DNA of 64,000 bases from JANNNF01 sp963772935. Lineage in GTDB: Bacteria > Pseudomonadota > Alphaproteobacteria > Rhodobacterales > Rhodobacteraceae. Shown in pieces: positions 43,981 through 52,957 of this stretch. The stretch lies in contig CAVYZK010000009.1 of NCBI GenBank assembly GCA_963772935.1, positions 372,001-436,000 on the forward strand, in the 5' to 3' direction. A model generated the notes under the pieces. That model was not told the origin of the DNA, searched no databases, and was given only the letters and a program-made list of their open reading frames with translations. A program made the translations under genes and the position numbers. Positions within the stretch are counted from its first letter, which is position 1. The number at the start of each line of letters is the position of its first letter.

Positions 43981-45574
43981 ATGCGTTTTTCCCCTACCGG
44001 ACGTGCCCTGCTGGCCTCTGTGGCGTTTGTGGCCTGCCTGTCCTTTGGTCCGGCAGTTTACGCGCAAGCCACCTCCTTTACCCAATCATTGGCACAATCC
44101 GCCTCGGGGGATGACGCGATTTCGGCGTGGTACCGGCAGACCGGCTATCAGACCCTGTGGACTGGGGCTGCTGATTCCGCCCGCCGGACGGCCTTTCTAT
44201 CGGCCATCGCCACGGCCGCCGACCATGGCCTTCCCGTACAACGCTATGATGCGAAGGCCCTGACCAACGCGTTCACATCGGCAGAGACCGAAGGCGACCG
44301 GGGACGGCTGGAGGTGATGATGACCCGCGCCTACCTCGCCTGGGCCAAGGATCTGTCGTCGGGCGCGCTGACGCCCAAAAGCATCGAGCATGGCATCGTG
44401 CGCGAAATCACCGTGACCGACCCTGCGGTGCAGTTGCGCAGCCTTGCCTCGGGCGATCCGGCCCGGGTGCTGGCCGACCTGATGCCATCGTCGCGGGTCT
44501 ACTGCACAACTGGTGAAGGGCAAGATCGGGCTGGAGGCAAAGATTGCCACCGGTGGCTGGGGGTCCGAGGTTGAGGGCGAACTGGCACCCGGCGCTGACG
44601 GTGACGGCGTTGTTGCCCTGCGCAACCGCCTTGTTGCCATGGGCTATCTTGGCCAGTCCGCGACCCGCACCTATGACACCACGCTGTCCTCTGCCGTGCA
44701 GCAGTTTCAACTCGACCATGGGCTGGAGCCTGATGGCGTGGTCAACAAGTCCACGCTGGTCGAACTGAACACCCCGCCAGAAGAACGCCTGAAATCCATC
44801 ATCGTGGCGCTGGAGCGTGAACGCTGGATGGATATCGACCGCTCTGGCCGCTACGTCTGGGTCAACCTGCCCGACTTCACCGCCAAGATCATGCAAGACG
44901 GCAAGACCGTGTTCCAGACACGCGCGGTGATCGGCATGGATCAGCCAGACCGTGAGACGCCCGAATTTTCCGATGTGATGGAGTTGATGGTGATCAACCC
45001 GTCATGGTCGGTGCCGCGGTCGATCACGGTGAAGGAATACCTGCCCCTGCTGCAACGCAACCGCAACGCAGCGGGCCAGTTGCAGGTGGTGGACCGCAAC
45101 GGCCGCGTGGTGCCGCGCGGGTCGGTCAACTTTGCCGGCTATTCGGCCAAGAATTTCCCCTACGCCCTGCGCCAGCCGCCGTCTGATGGCAACGCGCTTG
45201 GCAAGGTGAAATTCCTGTTCCCGAACCAGTACAACATCTACCTGCACGACACGCCGTCGAAATCCCTGTTCGCCCAAACCGTGCGCGCCTTCAGCCATGG
45301 CTGCATCCGTCTGGCCGACCCCAAGGATTTTGCCCATGCGCTGTTGGCGGTGCAATCCGACGATGCGGTGGCCGAGTTTGACCGCCATCTGGACACAGAT
45401 CGGGAAAGCCCGGTGAAACTGGAACAGCCCCTGCCGGTGCATCTGGTGTATTTCACCGCCTATCCGTCGGCCAAAGGCAACATGACCTATCGGCGCGATA
45501 TTTACGGGCGGGATGCGGCCTTGTTTGACGCATTGACCGAGGCCGGGGTGGTGCCGGGCGGCGTTCAGGGCTAA
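43981..45574 (+). pseudogene. L,D-transpeptidase (LdtD/YcbB-like), split by a one-base insertion
   Basis: Periplasmic enzyme forming 3-3 peptidoglycan cross-links. The first frame carries a signal peptide (ALLASVAFVACLSFGPAVYA) and the N-terminal scaffold domain; the second has a peptidoglycan-binding repeat (NRLVAMGYLGQSATRTYDTT) and the YkuD catalytic motif FSHGCIRLADPKDFA. An extra T at about 44503 separates SSRVY from AQLVKGKIGLEAK; removing it yields 531 codons (530 residues), normal for the YcbB class. As written the active site is lost. Divergent from a MepK-like peptidase. Confidence 0.9.
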
Positions 45575-45601
45575 ATCTTCCCCAAGCTGGAGGAGACGCC
45601 T

Positions 45602-46693
45602 GTGACCCACACCATCCGTGATATCGCCGCTGCGCTTGGCGCGCAGGCCGAGGGTGATCTCGATCTGGTCATCTCTGGTGCGTCGGAACCGCAGACGGCG
45701 GGGCCCACCGATCTCGCTTTGGCGATGGACCCACGCTATGCCGACGGTATCGCCAAGGGTGCGGCGCAGGCGGCGATGCTGTGGCCGGGGGCCGACTGGC
45801 GGGCCATGGGTCTGGTCGCGGTGATCTATGCGCCACGCGGGCGGTTGGCGATGTCGGGGCTGACCCGGTTGCTGGACGCAGGCCCCGCGATTGCGCCGGG
45901 TGTGCATCCGATGTCCATCATTGATCCCACGGCAGTGATCGGGGCAGGGGCCGCGATTGGCCCCTTTGTCACCATCGGGGCCGGGGTTCAACTGGGCGCG
46001 CGGGCGCGGATTGCGTCGCATGTCTCAGTCGCCGAAGGGGCTGTGATCGGCGACGATGCCCTGATCCTGCAGGGCGCGCGCATCGGGGCGCGGGTGAAAA
46101 TCGGCGCGCGGTTCATCTGCCAACCCGGGGCGGTAATCGGGGCGGATGGGTTTTCTTTCGTGACGCCGGAAAAATCGGGGGTCGAGCAAATTCGCGAAAC
46201 GCTTGGCACCCGCGATGCGATCACCGACCAAAGCTGGACCCGGATTCACAGCCTCGGGGCCGTGACCTTGGGCGATGACGTGGAAATCGGGGCGAATACC
46301 TGTATCGACCGGGGCACCATCCGCGACACCGTGGTGGGGTCGGGCACCAAGATGGATAATCTGGTCCATATCGGCCACAACGTTCAGGTCGGGCGCGATT
46401 GCCTGCTGTGCGGGCAGGTCGGCATCGCAGGGTCTGCGCGCATCGGCGACCGGGTTGTCTTGGGCGGGCAGGTGGGCGTCAGCGACAATATCTTCATCGG
46501 CGATGATGTAATTGCCGGGGGGGCCACCAAAATACTGACCAATGCGCCTGCGGGCCGGGTGCTTTTGGGCTATCCTGCCGTCAGGATGGAAACCCATGTG
46601 GAAATGCAAAAAGCCCTGCGCCGCTTGCCCCGCATGGCCGCGCGCGTGGCCGAGATTGAGAAAGTCATCAAGTCGTTACCAAACGGTGACTAA
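45602..46693 (+). CDS. lpxD: UDP-3-O-acylglucosamine N-acyltransferase
   Basis: 363-residue lipid A enzyme adding the N-linked 3-hydroxyacyl chain from ACP. N-terminal uridine-binding domain, then a left-handed beta-helix of hexapeptide repeats (VIGAGAAIGPFVTIGAGVQL) and the catalytic histidine region NLVHIGHNVQVGRD. GTG 45602 start with GGAGGAG upstream. It is followed by a dedicated acyl carrier protein and ketosynthase, suggesting that the donor chain is made locally. Confidence 0.94.
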   Translation: MTHTIRDIAAALGAQAEGDLDLVISGASEPQTAGPTDLALAMDPRYADGIAKGAAQAAMLWPGADWRAMGLVAVIYAPRGRLAMSGLTRLLDAGPAIAPGVHPMSIIDPTAVIGAGAAIGPFVTIGAGVQLGARARIASHVSVAEGAVIGDDALILQGARIGARVKIGARFICQPGAVIGADGFSFVTPEKSGVEQIRETLGTRDAITDQSWTRIHSLGAVTLGDDVEIGANTCIDRGTIRDTVVGSGTKMDNLVHIGHNVQVGRDCLLCGQVGIAGSARIGDRVVLGGQVGVSDNIFIGDDVIAGGATKILTNAPAGRVLLGYPAVRMETHVEMQKALRRLPRMAARVAEIEKVIKSLPNGD

Positions 46694-46722
46694 GTGCCCG
46701 GAAACCAATAGGGGGCTGATCC

Positions 46723-46986
46723 ATGACCTACATATCTGACAAGATCATCGCCATTATCGCTGAACAAGCCGTGCTGGATGTGGCCGATGTGACGCCGGAC
46801 TCAACCCTCGCCAGCCTTGGCATGGACAGTCTGGGGTTGGTGGAGACGATTTTCGCCATCGAGGAGACGTTTGATATTTCCGTCCCCTTCAACGCCAACG
46901 CGCCGGGCGAGGCTGGGTTTGACATCAGCAGCGTCGCGTCGATCATCGCGGCGGTCGAAGGTCTGGTATCGCAGAAGGCGGCATGA
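46723..46986 (+). CDS. Acyl carrier protein (NodF-like specialised ACP)
   Basis: 87-residue ACP. The phosphopantetheine serine lies in LGMDSLGLVETIF. The sequence differs from housekeeping AcpP: it has AEQAVLDVADVTPDSTLASL in front and a longer C-terminal helix with DISSVASIIAAVEG. It overlaps the ketosynthase start by 4 bases and follows lpxD by 29 bases. The ACP/KS pair resembles NodF/NodE, which build special fatty acyl chains. Confidence 0.9.
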   Translation: MTYISDKIIAIIAEQAVLDVADVTPDSTLASLGMDSLGLVETIFAIEETFDISVPFNANAPGEAGFDISSVASIIAAVEGLVSQKAA

Positions 46987-48191
46987 AGCGGGTCGTCATC
47001 ACCGGGGCGGGCACGATCAACGCACTGGCGCATGATGTGGCGGGCACTTATGCGGCGTTTCGCGAGGGGCGCTGCGGCATCACCACGCTGGATATTCGCG
47101 ACAGGGAACGGCTGTCGATCCAGATCGGGGGGCAGGTGCATGACTGGAACCCGGATGTGAACTTCAACCGTCAGCAGATTGTTCTCTATGATAAATTCAC
47201 CCAGTTCACCTTGCTGGCGGCCCGGCAGGCCATCACCCAGTCGGGCCTGAATTTCGACGATCTTCTGGGGTTCGAGGCCGGGGTGGTGCTGGGCACAGCT
47301 GCGGGCGGGGTGAACACATGGGACGACAATTACCGCACGGTGTACGAGGAGGGCAAAAACCGCGTCCACCCCTTTGTGGTGCCAAAACTGATGAACTCGG
47401 CCGCCGCCAGCCATATCTCGATGGAATTCAACCTGCGCGGCCCGACCTTCACCGTCTCCACCGCCTGCGCCAGTTCCAACCACGCCATGGGCTTGGCGTT
47501 TCAAATGGTCCGGTCCGGCGCATCCCGCGCGATGATCACTGGCGGGTCGGAATCCATGCTGTGTTTCGGCGGCATCAAGGCGTGGGAAGGCCTGCGCGTC
47601 ATGTCAAAAGACGCTTGCCGCCCGTTCAGCCTGACCCGCAATGGCATGGTGCAGGGCGAAGGGGCTGCGGTCTTTGTGTTCGAGGAATACGACCACGCAA
47701 AGGCCCGTGGCGCGCATATTCTGGCCGAAGTGGCGGGGTTTGCCATGACCTCGGACGCCGCCGATATCGTCACGCCCTCCAAACAAGGGGCGGCACGGGC
47801 GATTGCGGGGGCCTTGCGCGATGCGCGGATGGATGCGTCCGATGTGGGCTATATCAACGCGCATGGCACCGGCACGGCGGCGAATGACAAGACCGAATGT
47901 GCGGCTGTGGCCGATGTATTCGGCCCGCACGCCGACCGCCTGATGATCAGTTCGACCAAATCCATGCACGGCCACCTGATCGGCGGCACCGGGGCGGTGG
48001 AGTTGCTGGCCTGCATCATGGCGCTGCAAGACGGGGTGATCGCCCCGACCATCGGGTATGAAGAACCCGACCCCGAATGTGCGCTGGACGTGGTGCCGAA
48101 CGTCGCGCGCAACGCAAAGGTGGATTGCGTGCTGTCGAACGCCTTCGCCTTTGGGGGTTTGAATGCAGTGCTGGCGTTGCGGCGGGTGTAG
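46983..48191 (+). CDS. Beta-ketoacyl-ACP synthase, NodE/FabF-like
   Basis: 402-residue condensing enzyme. The active-site triad is complete: cysteine in VSTACASSNHAMG, histidines in INAHGTGTAANDKTE and STKSMHGHLIGG. The C-terminal VVPNVARNAKVDCVLSNAFA with GGLNAVLALRRV recalls rhizobial NodE more than housekeeping FabF. Together with the preceding ACP it may elongate an acyl chain for lipid A or another envelope lipid. Terminal gene of the lpxD-ACP-KS unit. Confidence 0.9.
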   Translation: MKRVVITGAGTINALAHDVAGTYAAFREGRCGITTLDIRDRERLSIQIGGQVHDWNPDVNFNRQQIVLYDKFTQFTLLAARQAITQSGLNFDDLLGFEAGVVLGTAAGGVNTWDDNYRTVYEEGKNRVHPFVVPKLMNSAAASHISMEFNLRGPTFTVSTACASSNHAMGLAFQMVRSGASRAMITGGSESMLCFGGIKAWEGLRVMSKDACRPFSLTRNGMVQGEGAAVFVFEEYDHAKARGAHILAEVAGFAMTSDAADIVTPSKQGAARAIAGALRDARMDASDVGYINAHGTGTAANDKTECAAVADVFGPHADRLMISSTKSMHGHLIGGTGAVELLACIMALQDGVIAPTIGYEEPDPECALDVVPNVARNAKVDCVLSNAFAFGGLNAVLALRRV

Positions 48192-48206
48192 ATCAAATTG
48201 GTCCAC

Positions 48207-48290
48207 GGTCACGCCTCGCCCCGGCAAAGGCCGGGGCCTCGGTCACAGGAAAACGGGCCCCCGGGATCCCGGCCTTCGCCGGGACGGTTG
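48207..48290. repeat. REP-like GC palindrome cluster
   Basis: Between the ketosynthase and ccmC genes: GCCCCGGC/GCCGGGGC (48217-48236) with a 4-base loop, then CCGGGATCCCGG and CCCGGCCTTCGCCGGG near 48260-48282. GATCCCGGCCTTCGCCGGGA-type elements are dispersed repeats in many alphaproteobacteria. No T-run follows. Confidence 0.6.
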
Positions 48291-48411
48291 GACGAGGGAC
48301 GGGGGGTCTTTGGTGGAACTACTCCCACCTTCGCCACACTGGCTTTACATGCGAATTCCGCGCTCTGTGACACCATAGTGACTTGAGCCTGCCCGGCAGA
48401 GGACTTAAATC

Positions 48412-49146
48412 ATGCCCATGTCGATCTGGAAGCACGCGAACCCCAAAACCTTCATGCACACCTCGGCCAAGGTCTTGCCTTGGGCGGGTGGCATTGCGGC
48501 GGTCTGCCTGACGGTGGGCGTCGTCTGGGGGTTTTTCCTGACCCCAGACGATTATCGCCAAGGCTCCACCGTCAAGATCATCTACCTGCATGTGCCGTCT
48601 GCGATGATGGCGATCAATGCTTGGGTCATGATGCTGATCACCTCGCTGATCTGGCTGATACGGCGCCACCACGTTTCTGCCTTGGCTGCCAAGGCCGCCG
48701 CCCCCGTGGGCCTGACCTTCACCGCCATCGCCTTGATAACAGGCGCTTTATGGGGCCAGCCGATGTGGGGCACCTGGTGGGCGTGGGACCCGCGCCTGAC
48801 CTCTTTCCTGATCCTGTCGCTGTTCTATCTGGGCTATATCGCCCTGTGGCAGGCGATTGAAGACCCCGACACTGCCGCCGATCTGACCGCCGTGTTGTGC
48901 ATGGTGGGGTCGGTGTTTGCCCTGCTCAGCCGATATGCGGTGAATTTCTGGAATCAGGGGTTGCATCAGGGTGCGTCCTTGTCGCTGGACAAGAAAGAGA
49001 ACGTATCAGACGTGTTCTGGCAGCCCTTGGTGATCAGCATCGTGGGCTTTGTGTTCCTGTTCATCACGCTGGTTTTGCTGCGCACCCGCACCGAGGTGCG
49101 CAACCGCCGGATGGCTGCCCTTATGGCACGTGAGCGGAGGGGATGA
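48412..49146 (+). CDS. ccmC: Heme exporter/handling protein CcmC
   Basis: 244-residue six-TM protein of cytochrome c maturation system I. The tryptophan-rich heme-handling motif is seen as GQPMWGTWWAWDPRLTSFLI, with flanking histidines (YLHVPSAMMA; NQGLHQGASLS). It loads heme onto CcmE. ATG 48412 or 48418. Overlaps ccmD by 4 bases. In Rhodobacter capsulatus this is helC, in helABCDX; helA and helB are not in this window. Confidence 0.95.
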   Translation: MPMSIWKHANPKTFMHTSAKVLPWAGGIAAVCLTVGVVWGFFLTPDDYRQGSTVKIIYLHVPSAMMAINAWVMMLITSLIWLIRRHHVSALAAKAAAPVGLTFTAIALITGALWGQPMWGTWWAWDPRLTSFLILSLFYLGYIALWQAIEDPDTAADLTAVLCMVGSVFALLSRYAVNFWNQGLHQGASLSLDKKENVSDVFWQPLVISIVGFVFLFITLVLLRTRTEVRNRRMAALMARERRG

Positions 49147-49304
49147 TGCCCGATCTGGGGAAATATGCAGGTGCGGTACTCGGGTCTTATGCGGCGGCAT
49201 TTGTGCTGTTGGCGCTGATCATCGGGCTGACGCTTTGGCAAGGCGCGCGCGCGAAACGCGCGTTGAAAGACATGGAAAGCAGGGCAGGGCGGAATGAGGG
49301 TTAG
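49143..49304 (+). CDS. ccmD: Heme exporter subunit CcmD
   Basis: 53-residue single-pass membrane protein: MMPDLGKYAGAVLGSYAAAF followed by VLLALIIGLTLWQGARAKRA, the usual CcmD pattern of tyrosines before the helix and basic residues after. It stabilises CcmC-CcmE-heme. Starts in the ccmC stop (ATGA) and overlaps ccmG by 11 bases. Confidence 0.92.
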   Translation: MMPDLGKYAGAVLGSYAAAFVLLALIIGLTLWQGARAKRALKDMESRAGRNEG

Positions 49305-49830
49305 ATGGCTGATGGTCCTGCCGCCGGTGATTTTCGCCGGGTTTGCCGCCATGCTCTATGTGGGGATGCAGCGGCCCAACCCCGGCGATCTGCCCTCGGT
49401 CTTCATTGACCAGCCCGCCCCGGTGCTGCCGGAAACAGCGCTTGGCGATCTGCCCTTGCTGAAAGCCGCTGACCTGCGCACGGGGCAGGTAACGGTGGTC
49501 AACGTCTGGGCCTCATGGTGCCCGCCCTGCCGCGCCGAACACCCGGTGTTGAAGGCTTTGGCGGAAAAAGGCGTGCGGGTGGCGGGCATCAACATCATGG
49601 ATGATGACGCCAAGGCGCTGGAATATCTGGCCGATGAGGGCAACCCGTTCTTCGCGATAGCCACCGACCCGAACGGCCGCAACCGGGTGGAATGGGGCGT
49701 CACCGCCCCGCCAGAGACGTTCATCATCCGCGGCGACGGCACGGTGGCATTCAAGTTCGTCGGCCCCTTGGTCGGCACCGATTACGACGTGCGCTTTGTG
49801 CCCGCCCTAGAGGCAGCGCTGGCGGAATAG
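49294..49830 (+). CDS. ccmG: Thiol:disulfide interchange protein CcmG (HelX/DsbE)
   Basis: 178-residue membrane-anchored thioredoxin. N-terminal anchor (LMVLPPVIFAGFAAMLYVG), active site WASWCPPCRAEHP, and the CcmG-type acidic patch with VTAPPETFIIRGDGTVAFK. It reduces apocytochrome c heme-binding cysteines. Last gene of ccmCDG, converging on the RND pump gene with no spacer. Confidence 0.95.
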   Translation: MRVRWLMVLPPVIFAGFAAMLYVGMQRPNPGDLPSVFIDQPAPVLPETALGDLPLLKAADLRTGQVTVVNVWASWCPPCRAEHPVLKALAEKGVRVAGINIMDDDAKALEYLADEGNPFFAIATDPNGRNRVEWGVTAPPETFIIRGDGTVAFKFVGPLVGTDYDVRFVPALEAALAE

Positions 49831-52800
49831 CTACAACTGCACCGCCTGCGACAACTCCCGCATCAACCGGGCTTCCTCGGCAGCCTTGGGTTTCGACAGC
49901 CCCGCCAGCAGCAGATAGGCCACCGGGGTGATATACAGCGTGGCAACCGTGGCCAAGCCTAGCCCGCCCACGATGATCCAGCCCAGCACCTCGCGCGCCT
50001 CGGCCCCGGCACCAAAGGCAAACACCAAGGGCAGACCACCGAGAACTGTCGCCACCATCGTCATCATCACCGGACGCAGGCGGATGATCGAGGCATCCTC
50101 GATCGCGCGGCGCACGTCGGCCCCTTCATCGCGCAACTGGTTGGCAAATTCGACGATCAGGATGCCGTTCTTGGCCATGATCCCCACCAGCAGCACCAGC
50201 CCGATCTGGCTGTAGACGTTCATGCTGCCGCCCGTCGCCACCATGGCAATCACGGCGCAGGCCAGCCCCAAAGGCACCGTCGCCATCACGATCACGGCGG
50301 ACACAAAGCTTTCAAACTGTGCCGCCAGCACCAGAAACACGATCAGCACCGCAAAGCCGAAGGTCACGAACAGCCCCGATGAGGATTCGCCCAAGGTCGC
50401 AGCTTCGGCCAACGGCACAATCCGCGCGCCAGATGGCAGCACGTCCACCGCCAGCCGTTCCACCTCGGTCAAGGCATCCCCCAAAGCGAAACCGGGGGTC
50501 AGTCCTGCGGATATCGGCACAGACCGCATCTGGGTTTCCCGCGTCAGTTCCGGCGCCACGGCGCGTTCGGTCAGGGTCACGAAGGTGGAAATCGGCACCA
50601 TCTGGCCATCGGTCGATTGCACGAAAATCCGCTCCAGATCGCCGGGGTCATTCACCGGGTCCGATGTGGCGACCATCTTGATGTCATAGCTTGCGTCGTT
50701 CAGGAACACCGACCCCACGGTGCTGCCATCCAGCACCGCCTGCAAGGCTTGCCCCAACCCGTCAATATCCACCCCCAGATCAGACGCGCGGGCGCGGTCC
50801 ACCTCGATGAACAGTTGCGGTTGCGTGGTGTCATAGCCAAGGCGCACCTGCCCGAAGGCCTTGTTCTCCTCCATCGCCGTCACCAGTGCGCGGGCACCGT
50901 CGGCAAGGGTGGTGTAGTCATCACCAACGACTGCAAAGCTGAGCCCGTTGCCCGCCCCCCGGATGCCCAGCGAATTGGACTGGTTCACAAAGGCCCGCAC
51001 GCCGACGATGCCGCCCAGACCCTTGTTGATCTCGGCCACCATGTCCTGCTGGCTGCGCTCGCGGTTGGCCCAGTCGGCCAGACTTGCCACCACAAATCCC
51101 CGGTTGTCGGACCCGCCCATCCCGGTGATGGCAAACACGCTTTCCACCTCGCCAGTATCGCGGAACGGCTGCAACAGGGCCTCTACCTCGCGCATTTTGC
51201 TGTTGGTATAGTCCAGCGACACGCCTTGCGGGGTTTGCACGTTCAGCAAGATCAGCCCCCGGTCTTCGGGCGGGGTCAATTCCTGCTTCAGCGTGGTGAA
51301 CAACAGGCCCGAGGTCACCGCAAACAGCGCCGCCACCGCCAGTGCCACCATTGGCGCGTTCAGCGTGGCACGCAGACTGCGCGCGTAAAACCCGGCCAGC
51401 TTGCCGCCCAGCCATGCAAGGAAGCCGCGTTCGGCCTTGTCATGGTCGCCCTCGCGCAACAGACGGCTGGCCAGCACGGGGCACAGGGTCAGCGCGGTGA
51501 TGGAGGACAGCAGCACCGATATCGCAAGGGTAAAGCCGAACTCGCGGAACAACCCGCCCGTCTGACCCGGCAGAAACGACAGCGGAATGAACACGGCGGC
51601 AAGGGTGGTGGTGGTGGCAATGACCGCAAAGAACACCTGCTGCGTGCCCATCACCGCCGCCGCCCGCGCGCCCATGCCTTCGGACCTGCGGCGCACGATG
51701 TTTTCCAGCACCACGATGGCATCATCCACCACCATCCCCGTCGCCAGCACCAAGGCCAGCAAGGTCAGAATGTTGATCGAAAACCCCGCCACCCAGATCG
51801 CCGCCAACGTGCCGATCAGCGACACAGGCATCGCCAGCGCGGGAATCAGCGTGGCCCGAATATCGCGCAGAAACAGATACATGATCACCGTCACGATCAG
51901 CACCGACAGCACCAGCGCGATCTCGACCTCATGGATGGCACCATTGATGAAGGTCGCGGTGTCGGACGTGATGAATATCTTCACATCCGCCGGCAGCAGC
52001 GGCTGCACATCCGCAATCACCTGCTGCACAGCGGCCGAGATTTCCAGCGTATTGCCCTGCGCCTGCCGGATGATGCCGATGCCAATGCCCGTTTCCCCAT
52101 TGGCGCGAAGAATAGAGGTGCCGGTTTCCGGCCCCAACGTCACCTTCGCCACATCGCCCAAGATCACATTCGGGGCCACTTCCAGCGCCTCGAACTGGGC
52201 GGATGTGGTCACGGCGGCGGTTGTGCGCACCAGAATGCTCTGGCGATCCGAACTCAGCGACCCTGCGGGCGCATCGAACGCCACATTGGCCAGCGTGTCG
52301 CGCAGATCGGCCAGCGTCAACCCGCGAGAGGCCAGTTGCAACTGGTCGATATCCACCTGAAACACCTGTTCGCGGTCGCCAAACAGTTGCAGGTCGGCAA
52401 CGCCGTCAGCGGCCAGCAGGCGGTCCTCGATCATGTCTTCCACAATCGTGGTCAGATCCTGCGCCGACCGGGTGGCCGAGGTGACGGCAATCCGCAGCAC
52501 AGCATCGGCGTTGGCATCGGCCTTCACGATGCGCGGGTCATCGATATCGTCGGGCAGGCTGTTCGATATCCGCCCCACGGCGTCACGCAAGTCTGACGCC
52601 GCCACATCCAGATTTACGTCGTCGCGGAATTCGACCGTCACCCGGCTGCTGCCAAAGCGCGACGAGGAGGATATGCTTTTCACCCCCGACACCCGGCCCG
52701 CCGCCGCCTCGATCACCGCCGTTATTTCGCGGTCGATGGTTTCGGGGGCGGCCCCGGTAAAGTTGGTGCTGATCGTCACCACCGGGCGGTCCACATCCGG

Positions 52801-52950
52801 CAATTCGCGCACTTCGGCGCTGTAAAGTGCGGCCAATCCCGCCAGCACGATCACCGCGTTCAGCACAAAGGCCAGGATCGGGCGGCGCACAAACAGGGCG
52901 GTGCCGGAATTGGCAAGCGCGTCGGACGTGATGGGGCGGGTGTCTGACAT
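49831..52950 (-). CDS. RND multidrug efflux transporter, inner-membrane pump
   Basis: 1039-residue AcrB/MexB-class proton antiporter. N-terminal FVRRPILAFVLNAVIVLAGL and RELPDVDRPVVTISTNFTGA are family hallmarks. Two large periplasmic loops and 12 TM helices are evident; the proton-relay aspartates lie in LALVLATGMVVDDAIVVLEN. The start at 52950 (MSDTRPITSDALANSG) is taken over a longer frame. Coupled to an upstream membrane-fusion protein, with 7 bases between. No outer-membrane partner is adjacent, so a shared TolC is likely. Substrate unknown. Confidence 0.95.
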   Translation of the reverse strand: MSDTRPITSDALANSGTALFVRRPILAFVLNAVIVLAGLAALYSAEVRELPDVDRPVVTISTNFTGAAPETIDREITAVIEAAAGRVSGVKSISSSSRFGSSRVTVEFRDDVNLDVAASDLRDAVGRISNSLPDDIDDPRIVKADANADAVLRIAVTSATRSAQDLTTIVEDMIEDRLLAADGVADLQLFGDREQVFQVDIDQLQLASRGLTLADLRDTLANVAFDAPAGSLSSDRQSILVRTTAAVTTSAQFEALEVAPNVILGDVAKVTLGPETGTSILRANGETGIGIGIIRQAQGNTLEISAAVQQVIADVQPLLPADVKIFITSDTATFINGAIHEVEIALVLSVLIVTVIMYLFLRDIRATLIPALAMPVSLIGTLAAIWVAGFSINILTLLALVLATGMVVDDAIVVLENIVRRRSEGMGARAAAVMGTQQVFFAVIATTTTLAAVFIPLSFLPGQTGGLFREFGFTLAISVLLSSITALTLCPVLASRLLREGDHDKAERGFLAWLGGKLAGFYARSLRATLNAPMVALAVAALFAVTSGLLFTTLKQELTPPEDRGLILLNVQTPQGVSLDYTNSKMREVEALLQPFRDTGEVESVFAITGMGGSDNRGFVVASLADWANRERSQQDMVAEINKGLGGIVGVRAFVNQSNSLGIRGAGNGLSFAVVGDDYTTLADGARALVTAMEENKAFGQVRLGYDTTQPQLFIEVDRARASDLGVDIDGLGQALQAVLDGSTVGSVFLNDASYDIKMVATSDPVNDPGDLERIFVQSTDGQMVPISTFVTLTERAVAPELTRETQMRSVPISAGLTPGFALGDALTEVERLAVDVLPSGARIVPLAEAATLGESSSGLFVTFGFAVLIVFLVLAAQFESFVSAVIVMATVPLGLACAVIAMVATGGSMNVYSQIGLVLLVGIMAKNGILIVEFANQLRDEGADVRRAIEDASIIRLRPVMMTMVATVLGGLPLVFAFGAGAEAREVLGWIIVGGLGLATVATLYITPVAYLLLAGLSKPKAAEEARLMRELSQAVQL

Positions 52951-52957
52951 ATCGGCC

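Noticed and set aside
50617..52596. 659-residue plus-strand frame opposite the RND pump
   Set aside because: Antisense shadow, extremely His/Gln/Arg rich, no start signal.
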